In this document: positions 1 to 9,200 of the stretch, in pieces | How the letters are laid out: each line of letters opens with the position of its first letter | How positions within the stretch are numbered: the stretch's first letter is position 1 | From: Butyrivibrio sp. | GTDB lineage: Bacteria; Bacillota; Clostridia; Lachnospirales; Lachnospiraceae | Length of the DNA stretch: 64,000 nt | Assembly: GCA_015056655.1 (NCBI GenBank) | Contig: SVFV01000001.1 | Coordinates: 149,663-213,662, forward strand | Direction: 5' to 3' | Translations under genes and position numbers: made by a program | The notes under the pieces: generated by a model | Seen by the model: only the letters and a program-made list of their open reading frames with translations | Database searches by the model: none | What the model was told of the DNA's origin: nothing

Positions 1-53
1 GTCATTGCAGAAACGCAAAGGAGAGACATAACCTTGCGTAAGTTTTTCTTCAT
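1..53 (-). CDS. Start of an exported protein, probably an ABC sugar-binding protein (partial)
   Basis: Only the first 17 codons lie in the window; the gene continues off the left edge. The start ATG at 53 is preceded by a strong GGGAGGT ribosome binding site (about 57-65, read on the minus strand). The visible residues, MKKNLRKVMSLLCVSAM, form a positively charged n-region followed by a hydrophobic core, as in a signal peptide or lipoprotein signal. The gene diverges from an AraC regulator and has a catabolite-responsive element in its upstream region, a layout typical of sugar ABC transporter binding proteins in Lachnospiraceae. The substrate-binding identity is inference from context only; the protein family cannot be seen. 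Confidence 0.5.
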   Translation of the reverse strand, partial: MKKNLRKVMSLLCVSAM

Positions 54-355
54 AACTTACCTCCCTTTTTTATTTTTTTGAGCAAAACGCTCAATCAACG
101 TGATAATTTATTTTATATTTTGTTAATAATTCTTTTATATCAAAAATTCCACATCCATAAAAAAATATCCGCATTTGTATAATTTGTACAATATGCCACT
201 TTGAAAACGCTTACATTTGTGTTTAACTAACAAAGGCCGCATAAATACTGTGGCAATTTTTAATAATAAATTTGAATTTTATGTAAATTTAATGTAAACT
301 TTATGTGATAGCAGTCGTTTTGGTATTTCGTTGTATCAAAAAAGGAATCTGATTT
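54..355. promoter_or_regulatory. Divergent regulatory region with phased ATGTAAA repeats
   Basis: About 300 AT-rich bases separate the partial exported-protein gene from the AraC regulator. Besides the cre-like site listed separately, three copies of ATGTAAA/ATGTGAT start at 281, 292 and 303, exactly 11 bp apart and therefore on one face of the helix. They lie 50-75 bp upstream of the araC start, where an AraC dimer or RNA polymerase would bind. A small GAGC-N5-GCTC inverted repeat lies at 80-92 in the untranslated leader of the minus-strand gene. No promoter hexamer pair with ideal spacing was convincing on either strand. A role in regulation is inferred from position and periodicity. Confidence 0.35.
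202..215. promoter_or_regulatory. cre-like operator (CcpA site)
   Basis: The 14 bases TGAAAACGCTTACA fit the Gram-positive catabolite-responsive element consensus (TGWAANCGNTNWCA) and are nearly palindromic around the central CG. The site lies 149 bp upstream of the minus-strand exported-protein start and 141 bp upstream of araC. Carbon catabolite repression through CcpA/HPr-Ser-P is therefore likely for one or both genes. CcpA itself is not in the window. Confidence 0.6.
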
Positions 356-1621
356 ATGCAAGCAAACATTACGCTACTAAATTGGAAATTGGAAAAGTAT
401 TATGACGAGAAGAAAATTCCCGTCTGGGTTTTTGACTCCAATTATGAACTTTCCTATACAAACTTTACGACCTCTGCTATCCTGAACCTTATGGAGTCCA
501 TGCGCCAGATGGCAAGGAGCTTTACATTGGCCCACTCTATAGAAGGTTTTCATTTAAATCTCGACAATCCATACGAGATGTACTTCTTTTTATCTAACGA
601 TGTCAGCAGACATCAGGAAAACGTCATCATCATCGGTCCCATAATGTCAATCAAACCCAATGAGAATATATGGAAACAGCTTTCTTTCAGCGGGAATCTG
701 TTCGCTGAGCAAAAGCGTGTGATTTCCCATGCTCTCCCGGTTCTTAGCCTTGAGGACTTTAAATATGAGTTGGCAAACTTCTTTAAAAACATAATTGAAG
801 AGCCTGCTCCCGAATTCTTACATAAATATGATGGTGAGAAGAAAACAGATCCGACTCCTTCCAAAGAAAAGCATTCTGCTAAATCTGAAGGGATTGCAAT
901 TGATGACTCCATAGATGAGTTCTTTGATGTAGAAGAGCTTTGCAGACTAGAGTCCCTTTATAAGTTCTATATCATAAATGGTAGCACTTATAAGTTGTAT
1001 GCTCTGTTCCAGGATGAGGATGCTCTAAGTGTTCTTTTCCCTAATAAGGCATCGCTAAAGGACTGTGGAATCAGAGCTGTTGAACTTTTGACCATTGCCA
1101 AAATGGCCTCAATAGAAAGTGGAAATGACAGAAAAAAAAGTCACCTTCGTTTCCACAAATATACAGAGCAGCTAAAAACCTACAAGAGCTATGACAAAAT
1201 GCTTGCAAGCATAGAAAAAGCATCGATAGAGTTTGCCCGCAACTCTCACGATATCAACATGTACACTCGTGATGAGTACTCACCGATGACAAATAAATGT
1301 ATCAAACGAATAATAGAAAAGCTTCCAGAAAAGGTGTCTCTTGATGAGTTGGCAAAGGAGCTTAAGATTTCATCCAAGTATCTGTCTGCTCTTTTCAATA
1401 AAGAAACCGGTTCATCCATCACTGATTTCATGCAGGACATCAGAGTAAACGAAGCCAAGCATCTGCTTACAGACACAGAGCTTTCCTATTCTGAGATCAG
1501 TAACCTGTTAAACTTCAGCTCCCAGAGCTACTTCAACGCTATCTTTAAAAAGAAAACAGGCCTGACCCCCAAGGAATACAGGGAACAGGCCAACCAGCAA
1601 AACACAACAGCTTCGCAGTAA
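356..1621 (+). CDS. AraC-family transcriptional regulator
   Basis: A 421-residue DNA-binding regulator. The last ~100 residues form a standard AraC double helix-turn-helix: a first HTH around residues 320-350 (SLDELAKELKISSKYLSALF) and a second around 365-400 (LSYSEISNLLNFSSQSYFNA), ending with the family's GLTPKEYR motif. The N-terminal ~300 residues look like a mixed alpha/beta sensor but match no domain I can name with confidence; an acidic, low-complexity linker lies near residues 155-180. The start ATG has an AGGA site 9 bp upstream. The gene diverges from the exported sugar-binding-like gene and probably controls it in response to a carbohydrate or a partner sensor. It ends at a bidirectional terminator shared with uraA. 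Confidence 0.88.
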   Translation: MQANITLLNWKLEKYYDEKKIPVWVFDSNYELSYTNFTTSAILNLMESMRQMARSFTLAHSIEGFHLNLDNPYEMYFFLSNDVSRHQENVIIIGPIMSIKPNENIWKQLSFSGNLFAEQKRVISHALPVLSLEDFKYELANFFKNIIEEPAPEFLHKYDGEKKTDPTPSKEKHSAKSEGIAIDDSIDEFFDVEELCRLESLYKFYIINGSTYKLYALFQDEDALSVLFPNKASLKDCGIRAVELLTIAKMASIESGNDRKKSHLRFHKYTEQLKTYKSYDKMLASIEKASIEFARNSHDINMYTRDEYSPMTNKCIKRIIEKLPEKVSLDELAKELKISSKYLSALFNKETGSSITDFMQDIRVNEAKHLLTDTELSYSEISNLLNFSSQSYFNAIFKKKTGLTPKEYREQANQQNTTASQ

Positions 1622-1628
1622 ACAAACA

Positions 1629-1652
1629 GCCCAGACCATTTCGGTCTGGGCC
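1629..1652. terminator. Bidirectional terminator between araC-type gene and uraA
   Basis: The arms GCCCAGACC (1629-1637) and GGTCTGGGC (1643-1651) form a perfect 9-bp GC-rich stem with a 5-base loop, lying between two convergent genes. T-rich sequence follows on the plus side (TTATTATTTAT). It starts 8 bp after the araC stop and lies 8 bp beyond the uraA stop. Confidence 0.8.
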
Positions 1653-1659
1653 TTATTAT

Positions 1660-3045
1660 TTATGATGCGCTTTCTTCGTTATTGTTGAAGCTGACGCCTC
1701 TATTGATGTCACCCTTGTGGTTAACACCAAAGTTGTAATCATTTCCAGGAAGGATTGCGTTAAGTGCAATACCAAGAATAGCTGCGATAGCAAGTGATGT
1801 AAGTGTGATTGATGTAGAACCAATTGTAAATGTAAGTCCATCTGAGAATCCAAGTCCGGAAACAAGGATTACAGCAGCAACGATAAGGTTACGTGACTTT
1901 GTGAAATCAACCTTATTCTCAACCACGTTTCTAACACCGATTGCTGAGATCATTCCGTAAAGCACGAAGCTTATACCACCGATGATAGCTGTAGGCATTG
2001 TACCGATTACATCAGCGATCTTAGGAATGAAGCTAACTACGATTGCATAAACAGCAGCGATACGAACAACCTTAGGATCGTAAACCTTTGAAAGTTCAAG
2101 TACGCCTGTGTTCTCGCCGTAAGTTGTGTTAGCAGGACCACCGAACAGACCGGCAAGTGCTGTTGCAAGGCCATCACCAAAAAGTGTTCTGTGAAGACCG
2201 GGATCTTCGATGAAGTTATTTCCTGTTGTAGCGGAAATAGCTGAAATATCACCAACGTGCTCCATCATTGTTGCAAGAGCGATAGGTGCCATAACAAGGA
2301 TAGCTGTGATATCGAACTTAGCAATAATGAAAGGAGGAAGTCCTACCCAGCTTGCCTCTGCGATAGGTGCAAAGTTAAGGATTGCACTTCCATCAGCATT
2401 TGTGAATCCCATAAGCTGCATAACAACTGCAACTACATAAGAGATTACAACACCCATAAGGATAGGAATGATTCTCCACATGCCCTTACCCCAGATGTTG
2501 AATGCAATTACAACCGCAAGAGCTACAAAAGCAAGGAACCAGTTTGCTGAAGCATTGCTTACAGCAGAAGGTGCAAGTGAAAGTCCGATACAGATAATGA
2601 TAGGACCTGTTACAACCGGAGGAAGGAATCTCATAACCTTCTTAACTCCAACAAGTCTGATAACAACACCAAGAACTAAATACAAAAGACCTGCGATTAC
2701 GATTCCTCCGCAAGCGTAAGGAAGCTTCTCGCCATAAGTCATATCTGCGAACTTACCGGTTTTAAGTTCAGCAACAGTTGCGAATCCTCCAAGGAATGCG
2801 AATGACGAACCAAGGAATGCCGGTACCTTGAACTTAGCAAAAAGGTGGAACAAAAGTGTACCGATTCCAGCAAAGAACAGTGTTACCTGAACTGATAATC
2901 CCTCTCCTCCAAAGTAGTTGTTTACCAGGATCGGAACAAGAATTGTTGCACCGAACATAGCAAACATGTGCTGAAGACCGAGAATCATCATCTTGGGCTT
3001 ACCAAGAGTAGTTGCGTCATAGATGACCTGTCTTTTTTCTCCCAT
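1660..3045 (-). CDS. uraA: Uracil permease (NCS2 family)
   Basis: A 461-residue polytopic membrane protein of the nucleobase:cation symporter-2 family, importing uracil for pyrimidine salvage. The N-terminus (QHMFAMFGATILVPILV) is the family's first helix. Conserved NCS2 motifs are visible: the FLGSSFAFL segment near residue 80, a transmembrane-8 acidic region (MMEHVGDISAIS) and the NTTYGENTGV motif in helix 10, which separates uracil permeases from xanthine permeases. About 12-14 hydrophobic segments are present. The start has an excellent GGAAGGAG site. Two hairpins upstream (3103-3184) may belong to its control region. No PyrR-binding attenuator was recognised. Confidence 0.92.
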   Translation of the reverse strand: MGEKRQVIYDATTLGKPKMMILGLQHMFAMFGATILVPILVNNYFGGEGLSVQVTLFFAGIGTLLFHLFAKFKVPAFLGSSFAFLGGFATVAELKTGKFADMTYGEKLPYACGGIVIAGLLYLVLGVVIRLVGVKKVMRFLPPVVTGPIIICIGLSLAPSAVSNASANWFLAFVALAVVIAFNIWGKGMWRIIPILMGVVISYVVAVVMQLMGFTNADGSAILNFAPIAEASWVGLPPFIIAKFDITAILVMAPIALATMMEHVGDISAISATTGNNFIEDPGLHRTLFGDGLATALAGLFGGPANTTYGENTGVLELSKVYDPKVVRIAAVYAIVVSFIPKIADVIGTMPTAIIGGISFVLYGMISAIGVRNVVENKVDFTKSRNLIVAAVILVSGLGFSDGLTFTIGSTSITLTSLAIAAILGIALNAILPGNDYNFGVNHKGDINRGVSFNNNEESAS

Positions 3046-3102
3046 AAGTTTTCTCCTTCCAAGAAATTATTAAATTTTTATAAATTCCTCATGCATTATA
3101 AC

Positions 3103-3135
3103 ATATCTTCTTGAATTAAACATTCAAGAAGATAT
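3103..3135 (-). promoter_or_regulatory. Perfect 14-bp-arm palindrome upstream of uraA
   Basis: Arms 3103-3116 and 3122-3135 (ATATCTTCTTGAAT and its complement) are perfectly complementary across a 5-base spacer. On the minus strand it is followed immediately by GTTATAATGC, whose TATAAT could be the uraA -10 box, so the palindrome would cover the -35/spacer region. That favours an operator over a terminator, as the stem is AT-rich. The identity of any protein that binds is unknown. Confidence 0.45.
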
Positions 3136-3138
3136 AAA

Positions 3139-3184
3139 TCAACCAAGCCATCTTGAATCGACTTCGTCGATGAGGCTTGGTTGA
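3139..3184 (-). terminator. Hairpin between zinc-ribbon gene and uraA
   Basis: The outer arms TCAACCAAGCC (3139-3149) and GGCTTGGTTGA (3174-3184) pair perfectly; the loop contains a second perfect inverted repeat, ATCGAC/GTCGAT (3157-3171). In minus-strand RNA it lies 55 bp past the stop of the zinc-ribbon gene and is followed by TTTATATCTTCTT, so it can work as an intrinsic terminator for that gene. A nested stem of this kind could also be a regulatory leader. Confidence 0.5.
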
Positions 3185-3239
3185 CTCTTGAATCATATTC
3201 TCACGAAACCCGCAGCGGAGTGCGGATTTCTGAAACTTT

Positions 3240-4652
3240 TTAGTCAATTTGATAGTAGTCTTCGTAGTTATCTTCGCCGTTGTAATATGTAGTATTTATG
3301 CCCATCAGAAGGTTCTCTGACTTCATGAGATTCTCTGCATCCTCAAGTCCGAAGGAGTAGCTTGTGATGACGTCTGCATAAAGCTTAAAGGTAATAACAT
3401 CTCCGGGCTTTGCCTTGAGGAGTTTCTGATACGCTGTAGCTCCTGCCACGCGGTCAGCGCCATAGGTTCCAATGTATGCCACATTATTACCGTTTAAGTA
3501 GAACTCGCCCCACTCATAATCCATCATTCCTGCATCGATGTTTTTCTCTGCAAGCTCATTAGTTACCATCTCACCAAAGTCCTGTTTGCAGACAACTGTC
3601 ATATCCACCTGGATAAGTTCTTCATCGGGCAAAAGTGTAAGCTTGACGTCTCCGCCTGATTCAAAGCACTCCTCCATGATTCCGTAAAACTGAACATTTT
3701 CAGCAGCAATTGTGTTTTCCTTGTTTATAGACTTAAGCCAGGTCTTTGCCTGTGAATCAGTTAAACTGTCATCACTTACCTGATAAGATCTGGTATATCT
3801 GTTTAAACTGTTTAAAGCAAGCTTTGGAACAACCACATTGAAGGTTCCTATTCCAAGAAGCAAAAGAACAAGGATTACAAACTTCGCTCCATATCTCTTT
3901 TTATGAAGGTCTAAAAGAGCACTTGCCTGAACATCAATCTCATCATAGATTCCCTGGATTGCAGGATCTTCACTTATTGAGAAGGATTTTTCAAAAATCG
4001 ATGTAGCCTTCTTTTTCCAAAGATTTACCCAGAACGCCATGTAGGAATTCCTGCTGACATTCTCGAGCTGATCGAGCTGACCTTTTATGAAATACAAAGC
4101 CTCGAGCGCTGTCTGATTATCATTTGCAAAAACATAGTTCTCAACAATGTTTGCTCTTCTAAATTCATTTGGCTGTAATTTGCTCTTATTGAACTTGTAG
4201 GAAGTTGCAAGATGCACGATTGCCATGATCGGGAAAAATAAAACCCAGAGAAGAACATAGCCAAACTTTTTGAAAGGTCCCCAAGCTGACCAAAGTCCTT
4301 TGCTAAGATAGCTGATATAGTCCCCATTACTTGTTTCAAGAAGAAGCTTCTCGAATTCTCTTACTGAACCGTTGAAAGATTCCGTAAGCTCATCCGATTC
4401 ATTCTGATCAGCCACAGGACTGAACTTCGTTTCAGTATCATCATCAATAACAAGCTCAGCCTTAGTTTTTAAAGCTTCAGCTCCAAATACTGAACCACTT
4501 ACTTTTTCTAATGTAGCATCAAGTCTCTCATCAGCAAATGGAACAACGTTGTCGCTCTCTGATTTAGCTACCATAGCAACTGCCGTTCCACATTCCGGAC
4601 AAAACTTAATTCCGTTCCCAAGCTTCGTTCCGCAATTCACACAAAATCCCAT
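3240..4652 (-). CDS. Zinc-ribbon membrane protein of unknown function
   Basis: A 470-residue protein starting with a zinc ribbon (CVNCGTKL near residue 5 and CPECGTAV near 18), the zinc_ribbon_2 type found at the N-terminus of many Firmicutes membrane proteins. An acidic linker follows. A hydrophobic segment lies near residues 130-152 (VLLWVLFFPIMAIVHLA) and a second near 250-275 (FVILVLLLLGIGTFNVVV). The C-terminal ~190 residues would be extracytoplasmic and resemble no family I can name. The start has a GGGAGA site. The role is unknown; zinc-ribbon-plus-membrane proteins of this shape are often involved in envelope or stress functions, but nothing here proves it. Confidence 0.75.
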   Translation of the reverse strand: MGFCVNCGTKLGNGIKFCPECGTAVAMVAKSESDNVVPFADERLDATLEKVSGSVFGAEALKTKAELVIDDDTETKFSPVADQNESDELTESFNGSVREFEKLLLETSNGDYISYLSKGLWSAWGPFKKFGYVLLWVLFFPIMAIVHLATSYKFNKSKLQPNEFRRANIVENYVFANDNQTALEALYFIKGQLDQLENVSRNSYMAFWVNLWKKKATSIFEKSFSISEDPAIQGIYDEIDVQASALLDLHKKRYGAKFVILVLLLLGIGTFNVVVPKLALNSLNRYTRSYQVSDDSLTDSQAKTWLKSINKENTIAAENVQFYGIMEECFESGGDVKLTLLPDEELIQVDMTVVCKQDFGEMVTNELAEKNIDAGMMDYEWGEFYLNGNNVAYIGTYGADRVAGATAYQKLLKAKPGDVITFKLYADVITSYSFGLEDAENLMKSENLLMGINTTYYNGEDNYEDYYQID

Positions 4653-4824
4653 TGTTTTCTCCCTTTGTTTCCCCTAAAACTTTAACGTCTAAATAACAGA
4701 CGGTTTCAATCTTTGTAAATTATATCAGCTTTTTGCCCTGTTTTATACCTCAATTCTCTACCTTTAATCATACATATCATCCACTAAACTGCGAATTAGA
4801 TGTAGTAATTTCCTTCCAAGCCAA

Positions 4825-4864
4825 AAACACCCGGCTATGACAATCTGTTCATAGCCAGGTGTTT
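4825..4864 (-). terminator. Intrinsic terminator of the 61-aa gene
   Basis: Arms 4825-4840 and 4849-4864 form a ~15-bp stem (with one mismatch) around an 8-base loop. Read on the minus strand it is followed by a run of T. It lies 30 bp past the stop of the small gene. Confidence 0.8.
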
Positions 4865-4893
4865 GTAAGCTCTAAATATTCTTCAAGCAAATA

Positions 4894-5079
4894 TTACTGG
4901 TTAGACTTGTTCTGTGCGTCAGCAATCATTGCAAGTGTCTGTGAAATATCATTAAGTGTTCCAACCATTATCTGCATGAATGCCTCAAGTCTGGGATTAT
5001 TAGGATCCTCAGCGAGTCTTTCTTCAACTTCCCTTGTTCTCTGCTGATACAATGCACTTACTTCAGAAACTCTACTCAT
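4894..5079 (-). CDS. Small cytoplasmic protein of unknown function (61 aa)
   Basis: A 61-residue, predominantly helical protein with a charged N-terminal half (RTREVEERLAEDP) and a C-terminal amphipathic helix (TLNDISQTLAMIADAQ). It has its own good ribosome binding site (AAAGGAG, 8 bp before ATG) and its own terminator just downstream, so it is very probably a real monocistronic gene even though no family is recognised. No signal peptide, cysteine motif or membrane helix is present. It could be a small coiled-coil adaptor. Confidence 0.7.
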   Translation of the reverse strand: MSRVSEVSALYQQRTREVEERLAEDPNNPRLEAFMQIMVGTLNDISQTLAMIADAQNKSNQ

Positions 5080-5186
5080 ATTATTAACTCCTTTCAGTAG
5101 AATGATTTTTGTATTATAACAATATTCTATCTAAAAGAATATAAAAAATGTATTAAATATAATCAGATTTCAACAAGTGCATAAAA

Positions 5187-6146
5187 TTATGACAGGTTCG
5201 ATTTGAAGTTTCCAAATATCCTTATATCATTTACTGTGCACATAAGAGCCTGCACAACTCTGTTCATATCAGATCCCATAAGGTCTCCTGTGAACTCTGC
5301 AAAGAACATGTACTCCCAGTTGTGCTCAGGAATGGGACGTGACTCAAGTCTTACAAGGTTAAGTCCATAGATTCTGAATACTGTAAGTGCCTCATGAAGA
5401 GCACCGGCCTTATGCTGTGTCTTGAAGCTTATGCAGATCTTATCTCTGCCTTCTCTAAGTTCAAGCTTTGGTGAAACCACAACGAATCTTGTGGTGTTGT
5501 TAGTGTTTGTATTTATCTCTTTTTCAATTATCTTAAGTCCGTAAATCTCAGCCGCTCTTGAAGAACAGATGGCAGCCTTGGTTTTATCCTTAAGCTCAGC
5601 TACCATTCGGGCGCTTCCTGCTGTATCTGCCTGAGGAACTCTCTCCCACTCAGGATGATAATTTAAGAACTGCTCGCACTGGAAGATTCCCTGCTCATGG
5701 GAAAAAACTGTGGTTATGTCGGACATTTCAGCTTCTGGCAAAACCATAAGGTTGTGTCTTACTCTGACTGTGGTTTCGCCCACCATATAGCACTCGTACT
5801 GTGCAAGAAGGTCGTAAACCTGTCTGATCGCGCCAGTTGAAGAGTTCTCAATAGGAAGAACTGCGTAATCTGCAGTGTGATCCTGAAGCTGTTTAAAGGT
5901 ATCCTCAAAGTGTACGAGACCTTCACTGTTTACATCTTTTCCAAAGAAATCGATGGCAGCCATTTCGCTGTAAGCACCAGGCTCGCCCTGATATACAACC
6001 CTTGGATTTTCAACAGGCTCTCTTTTCCTTGAAAGAGCAAGATCAAGAGGCTCGCAGGCACCACCTGTCTCTCCCAGCTTTCTCTCTACTCTCTCACGAA
6101 GCTGCGTAGTATATTTCTCGTTAACAATCTGTATTTCTTCCGGCAT
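5187..6146 (-). CDS. pheA: Prephenate dehydratase
   Basis: A 319-residue enzyme converting prephenate to phenylpyruvate in phenylalanine synthesis. The catalytic domain starts near residue 48 (VVYQGEPGAYSEMAA) and includes the NTTRF motif near residue 217. A C-terminal ACT regulatory domain follows (GALHEALTVFRIYGLNLVRL, then ESRP), which binds phenylalanine for feedback inhibition. Many Clostridia carry a chorismate mutase domain of ~90 residues at the N-terminus; here only ~47 residues precede the dehydratase and they do not resemble a mutase, so the protein looks monofunctional. The start has an AAGG-GGGG purine-rich site. It lies just downstream of mfd on the same strand. Confidence 0.92.
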   Translation of the reverse strand: MPEEIQIVNEKYTTQLRERVERKLGETGGACEPLDLALSRKREPVENPRVVYQGEPGAYSEMAAIDFFGKDVNSEGLVHFEDTFKQLQDHTADYAVLPIENSSTGAIRQVYDLLAQYECYMVGETTVRVRHNLMVLPEAEMSDITTVFSHEQGIFQCEQFLNYHPEWERVPQADTAGSARMVAELKDKTKAAICSSRAAEIYGLKIIEKEINTNTNNTTRFVVVSPKLELREGRDKICISFKTQHKAGALHEALTVFRIYGLNLVRLESRPIPEHNWEYMFFAEFTGDLMGSDMNRVVQALMCTVNDIRIFGNFKSNLS

Positions 6147-6200
6147 CTTTTCCCCAACCTTTTCTAGTGCAAGTAACTACAGTAACAAGTCTCCCCTCGC

Positions 6201-9200
6201 TTAGTCTTCCTTAGCAAGACTCTGCATTTTTTCGATAATATTCTCTGTGTCCTCAAGGAGCTTTCTTTCAGCAATCTCAAGGATTGGATCCTTAATGTAC
6301 TTATAAATGAACACTGGATAAGCTGCTGCCCTGAACTCCATGTTGCCCTTGAAGGTCTTTACAAATGCAGGTATTTTCTCAATATCCAGCTTTGCATTGT
6401 TGTTCATCTTAAAGACAAGCTCTCCGTCTCCGCCCTTGATTTCAAGAACGTAGAGGCTGTGCGCCTTTTCACGAAGAAGAGATATTCTGATAAGATTCTC
6501 CACAGACTCCGGAATATCTCCAAATCTGTCTCTGAGCTCATCCTTCATATCATCTCTGTCGCCCTCGTTTTCTATGCTGGCGATTCTCTTGTAGATTTCA
6601 AGCTTCTGCTCTTCGTTTACGATGTAATCGTTAGGAATGAAAGCTGACGCATCGATATCCACGCTTGTTGTGAAGTCCTCCAAAAGAGCATCCTTTGTCT
6701 CGCCCTTCTTACGCCTAACTGCCTCACCAAGCATCTTACAGTAAAGGTCATAGCCGACAGAAGCCATGTGCCCGGACTGGCTCTTTCCAAGCATATTTCC
6801 GGCACCTCTAATCTCAAGGTCTCTCATGGCAATCTTAAAGCCACTTCCCAAATCTGTAAACTCCCTAATTGCAGAAAGTCGCTTCTCTGCAACCTCTTTG
6901 AGCATCTTATTTCGCTTGTACATAAGAAAAGCATAGGCTGTTCTGTCTGATCTTCCAACTCGTCCTCTAAGCTGATAAAGCTGTGAAAGTCCCATCTGAT
7001 CTGCGTCGTGGATGATCATTGTATTTGCATTTGAGATATCAAGTCCGGTCTCAATGATTGTTGTTGAAACCAGAACATCAATGTCTCCGTCAATGAAATC
7101 ATACATGATTCTCTCAAGCTCAGATTCCTTCATCTGTCCATGAGCAAAGGAAACATTAACCTCCGGCACAAGCTTCTGGATTCTGGCTGCGACATCCGCG
7201 ATATCATTTACCCTGTTGTAAACATAGTAAACCTGTCCGCCTCTGCCAACCTCTCTGGCGATGGCTTCTCTTACCATCTCATCATTGTACTCACATACAA
7301 AGGTCTGGATCGGGCGTCTGTCATGGGGCGCTTCCTCAAGAACAGACATATCTCTGATACCAACAAGTGACATGTGGAGAGTTCTGGGAATAGGTGTTGC
7401 AGACAAAGTAAGAACGTCCACATTTTCTCTAAGCTTCTTAATCTTCTCCTTGTGAGTTACACCAAAACGCTGCTCCTCATCCACTATCAAAAGTCCCAGG
7501 TCTTTGTAGGTAACATCCTTGGACAAAAGTCTGTGGGTTCCAATTACTATATCAACAAGACCCTTCCTTAAATCTTCAACTGTCTTTTTCTGTTCAGAGG
7601 CTGTGCGGAATCTAGACATCATATCAACCCTTACAGGGAAGTCCTTTAGTCTCTCAGAAAAAGTATTGTAGTGCTGCTGCGCAAGAATAGTTGTAGGCAC
7701 AAGAACTGCCACCTGTTTTCCATCCTGCACTGCCTTGAAGGCTGCACGAATTGCAACCTCTGTTTTTCCAAAGCCAACATCTCCGCAGATAAGTCTGTCC
7801 ATGATCCTCTCGGATTCCATGTCATTCTTGGTATCTGCAATTGCTGTCAGCTGATCATCTGTCTCATCAAAAGGAAATGCTTCCTCGAACTCCTGCTGCC
7901 AAACAGTGTCCTTACTAAAGGTAAAGCCATTGCTGTTCTGCCTCTTTGCATAAAGCTCGACAAGATCGTCCGCAACTTCCTCAACCGCTGCCTTAACCTT
8001 GTTCTTGGTTCTCTTCCAGTCACCACTTCCAAGCTTATTAAGCTTTGGCTTTCTACCCTTACCGTCAGCAGAAACATCTCCGCTTGCGTACTTCTGAATT
8101 ACGTTAAGACCGGTTGCAAGAACATAAAGATTTCCGCCATCAGCGTAGCTTATCTTGATATAATCTCTTACAACCTTGTCGGTTTCAATCTTTTCAATAC
8201 CCTGGTAAATTCCAAGGCCGTGATACTCGTGAACAACATAGTCACCAATATTAAGGTCTGAAAATCCTGAGATTTTCTCTCCGCTGTACTTAGCTTTTCT
8301 GCGCTTTTTCTTCTTTCTCTCTGAGAAAATATCACTCTCTGAAATAACCGCAAACTTAAGATCAGTGTACTCAAAGCCCTTGAGGATCCTTCCGTAGTAG
8401 GTCATGATCTCGCCCTTGGCAAGCTCTCTCATGGGGTTTTCACTGTAAAATGCGGTTATGGAATTATCTCTTAAATCATCAACAAGTCTCTTTGCTCTGG
8501 TTCTTGAACCGGACAAAATGAGAACTCTGTAACCATTTTTCACAAAGCCCTTTAGGTCGTGAACAAGGGAATCAAAGCTGTTGTTGTAAGGAGCTATACT
8601 TCTTGCGTGAAACTCGAAGGTCTTCTCAGGCTCAAACTTGTTAAGCCCCGAAGGAGCTCCAAGTGAAGCAACAGACACGCGCCTTACGCTTCTCATTCTG
8701 GCGATGCACTCATCTGCAGAATACAGAAGGTCCATCTGCCCGGGAAGTGCGTATCCATTCTCGGCTCTGTGGATCATGCTCTCTCTAAACTCATTTTCTA
8801 CAGCAGATGCATGCTCTAAAACATGCAGGGGCTCATCTATGAATACGCAGGTTTTACCTGCAGGGAAAAGTTCCTGGAAGGTCAGAGTATCCTCAAAGAA
8901 ATATCTGACATAGCTCTCAAGGTTTACTTCAAGTCCAAGCTCAAGTATCTGTTCCTTAAGTTCTTCATAGCTTGTCTTAATCCTGTGAGCAGCCTCCGTC
9001 TTAAACTCATCACGTAGCTTTTCATAAATAGTCTTTGTTTCTTTTTCTATTTTCTTAAGACCTGCTCTTAGCTCATCATCTGTTAAAACAAGCTCTGTAG
9101 CAGGATAAATCTCAATTGATTCAAGCTTATCAATCGACCTCTGAGACATGATGTCAAAGCTTCGAAGGTTCTCAACATCATCACCCCAAAGCTCGATTCT

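Noticed and set aside
7671..8261. 196-codon plus-strand frame inside mfd
   Set aside because: Antisense to an unmistakable mfd gene with no ribosome binding site or family resemblance.
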